Source: Pedobacter ureilyticus (GTDB lineage Bacteria; Bacteroidota; Bacteroidia; Sphingobacteriales; Sphingobacteriaceae). Taken from it: a stretch of 64,000 nt of DNA. The notes under the pieces were generated by a model, which did not search any database, had not been told where the DNA came from, and saw only the letters and a list, made by a program, of their open reading frames with translations. The position numbers were made by a program, and so were the translations under genes. The stretch spans positions 186,001 to 250,000 of the forward strand of contig NZ_SSHJ01000003.1 in assembly GCF_005925345.1 (NCBI RefSeq), in the 5' to 3' direction. Positions within the stretch are counted from its first letter, which is position 1. Each line of letters begins with the position of its first letter. Below are positions 27,201 to 35,022 of this stretch, piece after piece.

Positions 27201-27538
27201 GTAACGGTGCTTTGTTACCATGGTTTAATAGAGTAGACGTTCGTTTATTACAGGATATTTTTGTACAAACGGGTAAAGATGGTGTTAGAAGACATACACT
27301 ACAGTTTAGTGCTGATGTACAAAACGCTGCAAACCTTATAAACAAGAATTGGGGTGCTTATAGCAGATATATTGTTAATAACCCAGTTAGTATTCAATCA
27401 ATAGGTGCGGATAACAGACCAATTTACAGATTAGGTACAGTTTCTACTGGTGGCGATTTACGTAATAAGGCTATCGAGGATAACTTGACAGCATCTAGTA
27501 CTTATAGAATTCAATTAGGATTAAGATATATCTTTTAA
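24245..27538 (+). CDS. Oar-like TonB-dependent receptor
   Basis: A 1097-residue outer-membrane protein of the Oar type. It has a signal peptide (residues 1-26, ending SSVNAQ), a carboxypeptidase-regulatory-like beta-sandwich at about residues 30-115 (GIIKDAKGALPGAGIKATH...GRFNINTMRVGGPYVVEISYVGF, quoted in part), and then a plug with GRDGRYNNIQIDGANLNNNFGL and VRQAGFTGANISAVTKSGTN, a near-invariant Oar block. The C-terminal barrel ends in YRIQLGLRYIF, typical of outer-membrane insertion. Some Oar proteins help protein or protease export, but the substrate here is unknown. It stands alone, followed by a strong terminator. Confidence 0.92.
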   Translation: MKKSLLLKIVSVILVVVGFVSSVNAQVTTSSMSGIIKDAKGALPGAGIKATHTPSGTVYSTSTNNDGRFNINTMRVGGPYVVEISYVGFATAKVTDVFLKLGDNYNLNYTLTDNSTTLGTVTVTGTSTRNRFVQEKTGASTSVSSRDLATLPTINRSITDFTRTTPQASGNNFGGRDGRYNNIQIDGANLNNNFGLNNDPLPGGGSMPISIDAYDQISINIAPYDVRQAGFTGANISAVTKSGTNSFKGTAYGLYRDQSFIGTKIKDADISSSIVDSKSKTYGFSLGGPIIKNKLFFFVNAEKEENLAPGVTFYPTGGQGAGTVSSTTVAQMQQVSNYLRTKFGYETGGYDNFPGFETNNHKILGKIDWNISNNHKLTLKYSDFKGTDDQSVNSTSVPNGGGFIPTGRTAALTRLPIGRLSVGSMAFENSMFNFLNTTKSGTLEFNSRFSSKVSNQFLATFTRNQATRQYDSVFPSIDIFDGTTGNNIVSAGMDPYTYNNDVINKVYSFTNNLSFYLGKHTLTTGLTYEFQEVGNMFMAASNSYYVFNSIDDLVNDRAPIYYAYTKSLIPGQSAVYSAQLKIGQAGAYIQDEWNVTDNAKFTFGLRADMPIYHEDPLNNPATSALNFYGSNGELRNYFTDKYPKSSVLLSPRFGFRFTNDDKSAVLRGGMGIFTGRIPFVYLTNIPTNTGMYQFGGNITNTATLANIKLNADPDAYTNLFPSTAGTTPNNNVVFVDRDFKFPKIFRVNLGLDKTLENGVMFTFDGMFTKDVNGVKMRNANARMANGVVYEGNLQRERIVGSNRLNSGITSAVVLENSDRGWASSLTGQVSKSFKKGFSGSVAYTFTIAKDLTGNPGNQAASVWNSNPNVGTSNSNELYMSQYAVPHRVVANLSYRIEYAKHLATTLSLFYEGAHQGRYSFIYNGDINGDGNNATDLMYIPRANEVRFQSYTSGGRTYTEADQKAAFEQFVASSPYLSKNRGKFAERNGALLPWFNRVDVRLLQDIFVQTGKDGVRRHTLQFSADVQNAANLINKNWGAYSRYIVNNPVSIQSIGADNRPIYRLGTVSTGGDLRNKAIEDNLTASSTYRIQLGLRYIF

Positions 27539-27565
27539 TAGATAGGTAATTATATAATTGTTCAA

Positions 27566-27597
27566 AATCCCCAAGCAAACGCTTGGGGATTTTTTTG
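27566..27597 (+). terminator. Rho-independent terminator of the Oar-like gene
   Basis: A perfect 11-bp stem, AATCCCCAAGC/GCTTGGGGATT, with an AAAC loop runs directly into a T run. It lies within what would be the 5' part of the next gene if a TTG at 27558 were used, so it also decides that gene's start. Confidence 0.92.
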
Positions 27598-27635
27598 TTT
27601 ATACCTACCTTAGAGCAAACCTCAACCCCAAAACC

Positions 27636-28490
27636 ATGGATCAGAAAATTATTAACTTATACGATTCTTACACGCACAGTCAAATTAGCCGTAAAGAGTT
27701 CATGAAAAAGTTGGCTATTTTAACAGGCAGCACCGCATTGGCCTTAACTATTTTGCCAAGTTTAGAAAGTAATTACGCTTCGGCAGCTACAGTAAAAGAT
27801 GACGAAGTATTTAGCGAAGAAATTACCTTTCCGGGTGTTGATGGCGATATGAAAGCTTTGTTTGCCATGCCTAAAGACAACAAAAAGAAATTGGGAACGG
27901 TAGTGGTAATTCATGAAAATAGGGGATTAACCCCACATATTAAAGATGTAACTAAAAGAGTGGCCTTGGCCGGTTTTGTAGCCTTGGGAGTTGATGCACT
28001 TTCTCCAATGGGAGGTACGCCAGAAGACGAAAACAAAGGTAGGGAGATGATCGGTAAATTAGATGCCGAGAAAAACCTACAAAACTATTTAAAGGCATTA
28101 GATTTTTTAAGAGCACACCCACTAGGTAATGGGAAAACTGGTGTAGTTGGTTTTTGTTGGGGTGGGGCAATGGCAAATAAATTGGCAGTGGCCGATCCGG
28201 TGTTAAATGCTGCTGTAGCGTATTATGGTTCGCAAGTTAAGGCAGAAGATGTGCCTGAAATTAAAGCCAGTTTGTTGTTGCATTATGGTGGTTTAGACGA
28301 ACGCATAAATGCTGGTATTCCTGCTTATGAAGCTGCTTTAAAGCAAAATAAAATAGATTATCAACTGTATGTTTACGAAGGTGTAAACCATGCTTTTAAT
28401 AACGATACGGCGCCAACTAGATACAATGAAGCGGCAGCTAAATTGGCTTGGCAGCGTACCTTAGATTTGTTTAAGAAAAAATTGAAGTAG
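27636..28490 (+). CDS. Exported dienelactone hydrolase-family protein
   Basis: A 284-residue alpha/beta hydrolase. The nucleophile is the cysteine in GVVGFCWGGAMAN, with the Asp in LLHYGGLDERIN and the His in YEGVNHAFNND, the Cys-Asp-His triad of dienelactone hydrolases. The N-terminus has about 20 polar residues, then SRKEFMKKLAILTGSTALAL, which resembles a twin-arginine signal with Arg-Lys in place of Arg-Arg, so export by Tat is plausible. The ATG at 27636 is preferred over an upstream TTG that lies before the terminator of the preceding gene. The natural substrate is unknown. Confidence 0.9.
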   Translation: MDQKIINLYDSYTHSQISRKEFMKKLAILTGSTALALTILPSLESNYASAATVKDDEVFSEEITFPGVDGDMKALFAMPKDNKKKLGTVVVIHENRGLTPHIKDVTKRVALAGFVALGVDALSPMGGTPEDENKGREMIGKLDAEKNLQNYLKALDFLRAHPLGNGKTGVVGFCWGGAMANKLAVADPVLNAAVAYYGSQVKAEDVPEIKASLLLHYGGLDERINAGIPAYEAALKQNKIDYQLYVYEGVNHAFNNDTAPTRYNEAAAKLAWQRTLDLFKKKLK

Positions 28491-28533
28491 TAACAGGATT
28501 ATCCAATATCATCAATTTTTTAATATTGAGCAG

Positions 28534-29106
28534 TTATTTTTTGTGTAGTCTACTTAGCGTTTCTCTTGATACACCCAAGAAATGGGCAATCATGGTTTTA
28601 GAAACTCTTTGGAATAATTGTGGGTATTGATCTAGCAATAGTTCATATTTTTCATTGGGCGAGTTTTTCATCATAGAAAGTACTCGTTTCTGTTGGGCTA
28701 CAAAACCGCCAAATGATTTTTGACCATAAAAGCGGTACATTTTAGGTAATGCTTCGCAAAGTTGGTTTTTGTCTTCCAGACTTAATTCCAGCACGAAGCA
28801 GTTTTCTAAAGCTTGTACGCACATTTCTCCTGTATGTTGCTTGGCATAAGCGGGATAATCAGAAATCCACCAATTTTCCATGGCAAATTGTATGATATGT
28901 TCTCTCCCTTTCTCGTCAAACAAGAATGCTTTTAACAATCCTTTCTCCACTAAAAATTCTGAAGTGACTTTTTGACCCGCTTTAATCAAGTATTCTTTTT
29001 TAGCTATTTCTTTTGGTTTGAAATAGCTTTTTACTAGCTCAAATTCCTCATCGCTTAGAGGAAAGATCTGTTCAATATGTTGACGTAAAAAAGAAGCATA
29101 TTCCAT
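28534..29106 (-). CDS. Crp/Fnr-family transcriptional regulator
   Basis: A 190-residue regulator with an N-terminal cyclic-nucleotide-binding-like beta-roll (about residues 12-115) and a short C-terminal helix-turn-helix, SKTMIAHFLGVSRETLSRLH. The Cys cluster of Fnr is absent, so it is not an iron-sulfur sensor. Similar Bacteroidota regulators often lie next to redox or quinone-reductase genes; the following DJ-1/quinone-reductase pair is on the same strand about 180 bp upstream of it and could be its target. Confidence 0.9.
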   Translation of the reverse strand: MEYASFLRQHIEQIFPLSDEEFELVKSYFKPKEIAKKEYLIKAGQKVTSEFLVEKGLLKAFLFDEKGREHIIQFAMENWWISDYPAYAKQHTGEMCVQALENCFVLELSLEDKNQLCEALPKMYRFYGQKSFGGFVAQQKRVLSMMKNSPNEKYELLLDQYPQLFQRVSKTMIAHFLGVSRETLSRLHKK

Positions 29107-29284
29107 TTGGTAAAAATACGAAATGAAAAATGCTTTGAAAATTACTAATAAAGCAAATGCTGAATTGTAATGAAATGAAAAACTACAAGTAAAATAAATC
29201 CGATAACTACCGGCTCAACATGACGGTTTATGCTCTTTACATTACCTCTGACGTTCGGAGCAAGATCTGAGTTTATTTGAGGTG

Positions 29285-30070
29285 CTATCCCGCAAGTGAA
29301 CTATATAAATAACTATTCTTCATTAACGCTTTCTTAATCGCTTCGCCTACAGCTTTTGCTGATTGCGGGTTTTGTCCGGTGATTAACCTGCCGTCGATGG
29401 TAACATGGTTTTGCCAAGGGGCAGACTTTTCATAGATCCCGCCACGTTCTTTCATTTGATTTTCTAACAAAAAAGGGACTACCTGTGTTAATTTCACTAA
29501 CTCTTCTTCTTCGTTAGAAAAGCCATTTACTTTCTTACCAGCAATCAAAAATTTTCCATCGCTCGACTTGATGTCAAGTAAACCTGCTGGGCCATGGCAC
29601 ACCGCTGCAACTATTCCGTTTTGCTCATAGATTTTGCTTGCGATATTGGCTAGTTCTGTGTTGTTAGGTAAATCCCACATGGCTCCATGGCCACCAGCGT
29701 AGAAAATTGCAACATAATCTAGAGGCTTAACATCGCTAGGCTTTAAACTGTTTGTGATCTTTTGGTGGTAATGTTTGTCTTCCCAAAACTTTTTGTTAAC
29801 AGCATCGTTCAAGTCAAACCCATCTACTGGTGGGTTGCCGCCTTTTGGACTTACAAAGTCGATTTCATAACCAGCTTCTACCAAAACTTCCCAAGGATGT
29901 GAAACTTCACCTAAGTAGTAGCCGGTCTTTTCCCCAGTCTTTCCTTTGCTATCATGGCTGGTCACTACAAATAATATTTTCTTTTTCATTTGCTTCCTTT
30001 GTTGTGCATTCGCTGAATTAAATCCAGTAAACGCAATTAATAATATTAGATTGGAGATTATTGTCTTCAT
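29285..30070 (-). CDS. Exported DJ-1/PfpI (Hsp31-like) protein
   Basis: A 261-residue protein of the DJ-1/PfpI class I glutamine amidotransferase-like fold. The nucleophile elbow is VAAVCHGPAG with C158 and H159, and E55 in GYYLGEVSHPW is the conserved partner Glu. The order and length match Hsp31-type glyoxalase III/chaperones. Unusually, it begins with a signal peptide (about residues 1-22, ending NSANAQ), so it should be periplasmic. It follows the quinone reductase gene with a one-base TAATG overlap, so translation is probably coupled. Confidence 0.9.
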   Translation of the reverse strand: MKTIISNLILLIAFTGFNSANAQQRKQMKKKILFVVTSHDSKGKTGEKTGYYLGEVSHPWEVLVEAGYEIDFVSPKGGNPPVDGFDLNDAVNKKFWEDKHYHQKITNSLKPSDVKPLDYVAIFYAGGHGAMWDLPNNTELANIASKIYEQNGIVAAVCHGPAGLLDIKSSDGKFLIAGKKVNGFSNEEEELVKLTQVVPFLLENQMKERGGIYEKSAPWQNHVTIDGRLITGQNPQSAKAVGEAIKKALMKNSYLYSSLAG

Positions 30071-30693
30071 TATATTTCTGTAATTGCTAATGTTTCGTTA
30101 AAAACTTGTTCTAAATGATTTTTATATGTTTTTTCGTAGTTTTCAATACGTTCAGGGGTTGCATTTTTTTCTAAGTCATGGAAGTGAAAACCATCTATTT
30201 TTTTCATTCCAGTGAATGCATTCATTCGGTGGAAACCAAACATTACGCCATCATCTACACTGGTTTCGTTGAAAAACTCGTCAGGTAAGGTGAAAGCAGT
30301 TTCGGGAGCATTCCAAGTAGTGGTGAGCATATAATGTCGACCGTGTAAGGAACCGCCAGTACCATAGTTGATTTCAGGGTTATCGAGCTTGCGACCATCA
30401 CTATAGTAAATTCCTTTTCTATGTCCAGCAGTGAAAACGGTATCTAAATATTGCTTAAATTTATAGGGTAAGCCAAACCACCAAACTGGTGTATGGTAAA
30501 CCACCACGTCAGCCCAAACAAATTTTTTTACTTCTTCGGTTAAGTCGTAATTTTCGTTAATGTCAGTGTATTTGAATTCAAATCCATTTTCGGCAGTAAA
30601 GAAATCTTTGTCCCAATTACTAATGGTTTTGTTGAACTTTCCTCCGGAGTGAGCAAAGTGTTGTCCGCCGTTAATTACAAATATCTTTTTCAT
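30070..30693 (-). CDS. Flavodoxin-fold NAD(P)H quinone reductase (MdaB-like)
   Basis: A 207-residue flavodoxin-like oxidoreductase. It starts MKKIFVINGGQHFAHSGGKF, the MdaB/KefF-type phosphate-binding region, and has the VVYHTPVWWFGLPYKFKQYLD stretch (read in part) near residue 84, the family signature for the FMN site. It is predicted to reduce quinones by two electrons and protect against reactive quinones. It is the first gene of a two-gene unit with the DJ-1-like gene. Confidence 0.9.
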   Translation of the reverse strand: MKKIFVINGGQHFAHSGGKFNKTISNWDKDFFTAENGFEFKYTDINENYDLTEEVKKFVWADVVVYHTPVWWFGLPYKFKQYLDTVFTAGHRKGIYYSDGRKLDNPEINYGTGGSLHGRHYMLTTTWNAPETAFTLPDEFFNETSVDDGVMFGFHRMNAFTGMKKIDGFHFHDLEKNATPERIENYEKTYKNHLEQVFNETLAITEI

Positions 30694-30785
30694 GTTTCTT
30701 CAAAATCTTTATGCAAAATTCTGAAACAATTAGAGTTTGTACCTGTGATTTGACTCACAAAAAAATAGCACATATATCTTACAGC

Positions 30786-30873
30786 CTTTCATAGCCCGTC
30801 ATTCCAGATATAGTGTGGAATCTTACTTCGGGGAGTTTTATGCCGAATTAAGATCTTCGTCTACACGAGGATA
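30786..30873. repeat. Repeat unit A, copy 1 (diverged)
   Basis: Begins CTTTCATAGCCCGTCATTCC and carries a degraded ATTCCAGA/TCTGGAAT dyad plus the TCTACACGAGGAT end. Confidence 0.7.
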
Positions 30874-30905
30874 GCTTTCTTGTTTGAGGTTTGTGAGGAT
30901 TATAC

Positions 30906-30991
30906 CTTCATAGCTCGTCATTCCAGATTTATTCTGGAATCTTAAAGCGGGTAGCTATACTAATTAAGATCTTGTTTACACGAAGATGACG
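30906..30991. repeat. Repeat unit A, copy 2
   Basis: Begins CTTCATAGCTCGTCATTCC, with the dyad CCAGA/TCTGG and a GTTTACACGAAGATGACG end. Confidence 0.75.
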
Positions 30992-31021
30992 TTATTGGGT
31001 GAGGTTTGTGAGGATTATTAT

Positions 31022-31125
31022 ACCTTTCACACTTCGAGATTTGCAATTAGGGGTCGTAAACCTTGTATTTGTGCTGGTGGTTTATTGCCTTCTGCTTTAG
31101 CGGCCGGCTCTTAGATTTTTAAAAG
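31022..31125. repeat. Repeat unit B, copy 1
   Basis: Contains CACTTCGAGATTTGCAATTA, GGGGTCGTAAACCT and TTATTGCCTTCTGCTTTAGC, which recur in copies 2 and 3. Confidence 0.75.
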
Positions 31126-31342
31126 AGGCTTTATCTAAAGATTGAAGCTGATGGGGTTGGTTCCTTAGCGCATGGTCTCCAATCTGTTGGCTAAAACCAA
31201 ACGTAATAAAATATATGCTCGAAATGAAATAATGTCACCGCTCTGCGGTTTAATACTAATTTCTATTTGCTATGATCATCTCAGTCCTACGGACTTTGGT
31301 AACGTAGCGTAGAAAGCCTATTCTGTCCCGTTTTGTACTTCC

Positions 31343-31440
31343 CTTCGCACTTCGAGATTTGCAATTAGGTGGTCGTAAACCTGGCATTTGCGCTGTTGGT
31401 TTATTGCCTTCTGCTTTAGCGGCTAGTTCGTAAATTACTT
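31343..31440. repeat. Repeat unit B, copy 2
   Basis: Shares GCACTTCGAGATTTGCAATT and TTGCCTTCTGCTTTAGCGGC with copy 1 and the TAGTTCGTAAATTACTTTC end with copy 3. Confidence 0.75.
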
Positions 31441-31527
31441 TCATAGCTCGTCATTCCAGATTTAGTCTGGAATCTTAAAGCGGGGAGTTTTATGCCGTAT
31501 TAAAATCGTCGTCTACACAAAAATGAC
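31439..31527. repeat. Repeat unit A, copy 3
   Basis: Begins CTTTCATAGCTCGTCATTCC and carries the perfect dyad ATTCCAGA/TCTGGAAT with loop TTTAG. Confidence 0.8.
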
Positions 31528-31555
31528 GTTCTTGTTTGAGGTTTGTGAAAATTAT

Positions 31556-31655
31556 ACCTTTCGCACCTCTGGATTTGCAATTAGGGGTCGGAAACCTAGT
31601 ATTTCCACTGGTGGTTTATTGCCTTCTGCTTTAGCGGCTAGTTCGTAAATTACTT
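31556..31655. repeat. Repeat unit B, copy 3
   Basis: Nearly the same as copy 2 from GGTTTATTGCCTTCTGC to the end; together with unit A copy 4 it repeats the preceding B-A pair. Confidence 0.8.
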
Positions 31656-31743
31656 TCATAGCTCGTCATTCCAGATTTAGTCTGGAATCTTAAATCGGGG
31701 AGCTTTATACCGCATTACGATCCTCGCCTACACGAGGATGACG
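31654..31743. repeat. Repeat unit A, copy 4
   Basis: Carries both hairpins of the unit intact: ATTCCAGA/TCTGGAAT and ATCCTCG/CGAGGAT, the latter near its right end. Confidence 0.8.
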
Positions 31744-31763
31744 GTCTGACAAAGGATTGCGGT

Positions 31764-34700
31764 TTATTTAAAATTCCTACCGTCATGAAAAACCTTTTCG
31801 CCCATGGTGGGAGGGATGTTTCTTGTTTTGGCACCATGAAGTTGTTGCAGTAAGCCATTATAGTTATAACAACGTTGCATTACGATATGCACCACTTGGC
31901 CTTCACGTTGTACTTTACCCTCTACCATCAATAATTTAGCACCTAAAATTTCCTTTCGGAAAGTGTTGAATAGCTTTTGATATACCACTAAATTGGTAAT
32001 TCCAGTTTCATCTTCAATAGTGATGAAACAAATTCCGCTTGCCGTTCCCGGTCGTTGTCGAACTAAAATCAGTCCTGCTACTTTTACGCTAGAGCCATCG
32101 GTTAATTCGTTCGCTGCTTTTGCGCTGGCAATATGCATTAGGTTTAATTGTTCGCGTATAAAACTTACCGGGTGTGCTTTTAACGAAAGGCCTGTATGGG
32201 CATAATCTTGTACCACATGTTCTGATTTTGGCATTAACGGCAGTTCTATTTGTGTTTCATGCACGCTGTTATCGGCTTTGCCCTTAAATAAGGCAATAGG
32301 CCGATCATGCAAGGCGCTGATTTGCCAAAGTGCCGCCCTTCTATCCATGTTCATCGAGCGGAAAGCATCGGCATCTACCAATTTTTCTAAAGTGTTTTGG
32401 GTAATACCAACATCACGTAGCTTGCTTAAACTTGTATAACCAGATTGTCGGTATTTCACTAAAAGGTTCATTTCTTCTTCGGATAAACCCTTTACCTGTC
32501 TAAAGCCTAACCTCACCGCTAAGAAATCGCCAATTTTATCTTCCAAAGTGTTATCCCATTCAGAGTGGTTAACATCTACAGGTAAAACCGTTACTCCATG
32601 ATTTTTCGCATCTATCACAATTTGTGCAGGCTGATAAAAACCCATAGGTAAGCTGTTGAGTAATGCAACGGCAAAAACATCAGGATAAAAACATTTGAGG
32701 TAACTAGAAATATAAACCAACAGCGCAAAGCTGGCAGCGTGACTTTCGGGAAAACCATAGCCTCCAAAACCTTCAATTTGTTTGAAAAGACGTTCGGCAA
32801 ACTCTGGTTTGTAACCTTTTTTAGCCATTCCTTCGAGTAGTTTTTTTCTAAAGTCAGTCACTTTGCCAACCGCTTTAAAAGTTGCCATGCTTCTTCTTAA
32901 TTCGTCTGCTTCGGTAGGGGTAAAGCCGGCAGCAACAATGGCAACTTCCATGGCTTGTTCTTGGAAAAGCGGCACTCCAAATGTTTTTCCCAATATTTCT
33001 TTAAGTTCTTCTGATGGATAGTCTACACTTTCTTCGCCATTTCTTCTTTTTAAATAAGGATGAACCATGTTGCCTTGTATTGGTCCAGGGCGAACAATAG
33101 CTACTTGAATTACCAAATCATAAAATTCCATTGGCTTTAATCTCGGCAGCATCGACATTTGAGCACGGCTTTCTATTTGAAAAACGCCCAAGGTATCAGC
33201 TTTGCTAATCATTTGGTAAACCTTATTGCCTTTCTCATGAGGTACATTATGTAGGTTGTAATTTTTGCCATAGTGTTTTCTAGCTAAGGCAAAAGCTTTA
33301 CGAATACAAGTCAACATTCCTAAAGCCAACACATCAACTTTTAAGAAACCTAAAGCTTCAATATCATCTTTATTCCATTCTATGCAGGTTCGGTTTTCCA
33401 TCCTGGCATTTAGGGTAGGGCATAAGTTGGTAAGTTTACCTTGGGTAATTACAAAACCGCCAGTGTGTTGCCCCAACTGACGAGGAAAGCCTACCATTTG
33501 TGCCGTAAGTTCTAAAGTTTTTTTGAGCAAAGGTTCTTCGGGGTTTAATCCATGGGCTATTAAACGGTCACGGTCAAAACCTTCTTCGTAGTGGCTGCTT
33601 ACCGTTGCCGATAAAATATTGAGTGTATCTACCGACAAACCCATCGCTTTGCCCACATCTCTTATGGCTCCTTTACTGTGCAATTGCGTAACCGTAGCTA
33701 CAATGGCAGCCCGGTCTCTTCCGTATTTTTCATAGATGTATTGCATTACTTCTTCTCTGCGTTCGTGCTCAAAATCTACGTCAATATCGGGTGGTTCGTT
33801 GCGGGCATCAGACATGAAACGGGCAAAAAGCAGGTTAATTTCCATTGGGTTTACTGAGGTAATACCTAAGCAATAACAAATTACAGAGTTGGCTGCTGAG
33901 CCTCTGCCTTGGCAAAGGATATTGCGGCTACGGGCAAAACGTACAAAATCGTGTACCGTTAAAAAATAAGAAGCATAATTTTTACGTGCTACAAATTCTA
34001 GTTCGTAATTAATAGAATTGATAACCTTTTCTGGGATATTGTCTGGAAATTTCTCTTTTGCGCCTTTCCATGCTAAATGGGTTAGTTCCTCTTGTGGTGT
34101 TCTGCCTTCGGTAGTCAACTCTTCAGGATAAACATATTTCAGCTCATCCAAAGAAAATTGACATCGATTTGCGATTTCGATGGTGTTTTCAATTGCTTGT
34201 GGATATGGTCTGAGCAAACGATGCATTTCTTCCACGGATTTTAAGTGTCGCTCGGCATTTTCATGTAGCTTGTAACCCGCAGTATGGATAGTGCATTTTT
34301 CTCTTACGCAGGTAAGAATATCTTGTAGTTGCCTGCGTGCTGGTTCGTGGTAATGCACATCATTGGTTGCTGCTAAGGGGATCTCGAACTTTTGGCTCAG
34401 TTGTGCCAAACGAAACATTCTTTTTTGATCTAAACCAGTATAAGTGCGGTTAATGGCCAAGTAAATATGATTGTCTAACTCTTTCTTATACTCTTGTAAA
34501 TGTGTGTTAAAATCAGCTTCAAAGTCGAAATTTGCATTTAAGGAAATAGGCGCAATAACGATGAATAAAATATCAGTTTTGTATTTCCAAACATCGGATT
34601 GGTGTAAACTACATTGCCCTTTTTCTGCTCTGCTGTTGCCTAAGCTTAGCAAGGCTGATAAATTGCTGTAACCGTTTTTATTAATCGGGTAAGCAAGTAA

Positions 34701-34922
34701 TGATGGGCCATTCAATAAATCAAGCCTGCAAGCGGGCATCAGCTTAATGTTGTGTTTTCTGGTAGCTACATGCGCCCGTACTATACCTGCTAAACTATTT
34801 CTATCGGTAATGGCTATTTTAGGATAGCCTAACTCAACCGCTTTGGCTACCAGTTCTTCTGGATGTGAAGCCCCTCGTAAAAAGCTGAAATTACTGGTGG
34901 CTTGGAGTTCTACGTAGGTCAT
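31764..34922 (-). CDS. dnaE2: Error-prone DNA polymerase DnaE2 (ImuC)
   Basis: A 1052-residue C-family polymerase alpha subunit of the DnaE2/ImuC type, the catalytic polymerase of the damage-induced mutasome. The PHP domain is at the N-terminus (FSFLRGASHPEELVAKAVEL, then ITDRNSLAG in place of the usual TDH). The palm acidic triad region includes PPDIDVDFEHERR near residue 380 and a second Asp in the EALGFLKVDVLALGM stretch. An OB-fold region with SVKVAGLILVRQRPGTA is near the C-terminus. It is shorter than replicative DnaE, as expected. It lies 100 bp after imuB on the same strand, completing the imuA-imuB-dnaE2 order. Confidence 0.95.
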   Translation of the reverse strand: MTYVELQATSNFSFLRGASHPEELVAKAVELGYPKIAITDRNSLAGIVRAHVATRKHNIKLMPACRLDLLNGPSLLAYPINKNGYSNLSALLSLGNSRAEKGQCSLHQSDVWKYKTDILFIVIAPISLNANFDFEADFNTHLQEYKKELDNHIYLAINRTYTGLDQKRMFRLAQLSQKFEIPLAATNDVHYHEPARRQLQDILTCVREKCTIHTAGYKLHENAERHLKSVEEMHRLLRPYPQAIENTIEIANRCQFSLDELKYVYPEELTTEGRTPQEELTHLAWKGAKEKFPDNIPEKVINSINYELEFVARKNYASYFLTVHDFVRFARSRNILCQGRGSAANSVICYCLGITSVNPMEINLLFARFMSDARNEPPDIDVDFEHERREEVMQYIYEKYGRDRAAIVATVTQLHSKGAIRDVGKAMGLSVDTLNILSATVSSHYEEGFDRDRLIAHGLNPEEPLLKKTLELTAQMVGFPRQLGQHTGGFVITQGKLTNLCPTLNARMENRTCIEWNKDDIEALGFLKVDVLALGMLTCIRKAFALARKHYGKNYNLHNVPHEKGNKVYQMISKADTLGVFQIESRAQMSMLPRLKPMEFYDLVIQVAIVRPGPIQGNMVHPYLKRRNGEESVDYPSEELKEILGKTFGVPLFQEQAMEVAIVAAGFTPTEADELRRSMATFKAVGKVTDFRKKLLEGMAKKGYKPEFAERLFKQIEGFGGYGFPESHAASFALLVYISSYLKCFYPDVFAVALLNSLPMGFYQPAQIVIDAKNHGVTVLPVDVNHSEWDNTLEDKIGDFLAVRLGFRQVKGLSEEEMNLLVKYRQSGYTSLSKLRDVGITQNTLEKLVDADAFRSMNMDRRAALWQISALHDRPIALFKGKADNSVHETQIELPLMPKSEHVVQDYAHTGLSLKAHPVSFIREQLNLMHIASAKAANELTDGSSVKVAGLILVRQRPGTASGICFITIEDETGITNLVVYQKLFNTFRKEILGAKLLMVEGKVQREGQVVHIVMQRCYNYNGLLQQLHGAKTRNIPPTMGEKVFHDGRNFK

Positions 34923-35022
34923 GTGTTAGAGTTATTTGGGTGAGAGATAAATGATTTTAGACAAAAGACTAGGTCATCACCATCAACTATAAATCATCAA
35001 CTATTAAATAGCTCATCTTTAG

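Larger units (their letters stand above)
30694..31763. other. 1.07-kb gene-free block of interspersed repeats
   Basis: No credible gene lies here. The block is built from two repeated units, called A and B below, in the order A1, A2, B1, a unique segment, B2, A3, B3, A4. A shared linker, roughly TGTTTGAGGTTTGTGAGGAT, follows most A units. The B2-A3 and B3-A4 pairs form a tandem duplication with a period near 214 bp. A short minus-strand ORF inside (31256-31444) is a by-product of the repeats. Confidence 0.85.

Noticed and set aside
27558-27635. TTG start for the dienelactone hydrolase
   Set aside because: The extension runs through the terminator of the upstream gene; the ATG at 27636 starts the signal-like region.
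31256-31444. 62-codon minus-strand ORF
   Set aside because: It lies inside repeat unit B and its neighbours, its protein has no family features, and its sequence follows the repeats.
30786-31743. CRISPR array in the repeat block
   Set aside because: The units are about 90-100 bp, not 25-40 bp; spacers are not unique and regular; no cas gene is near.
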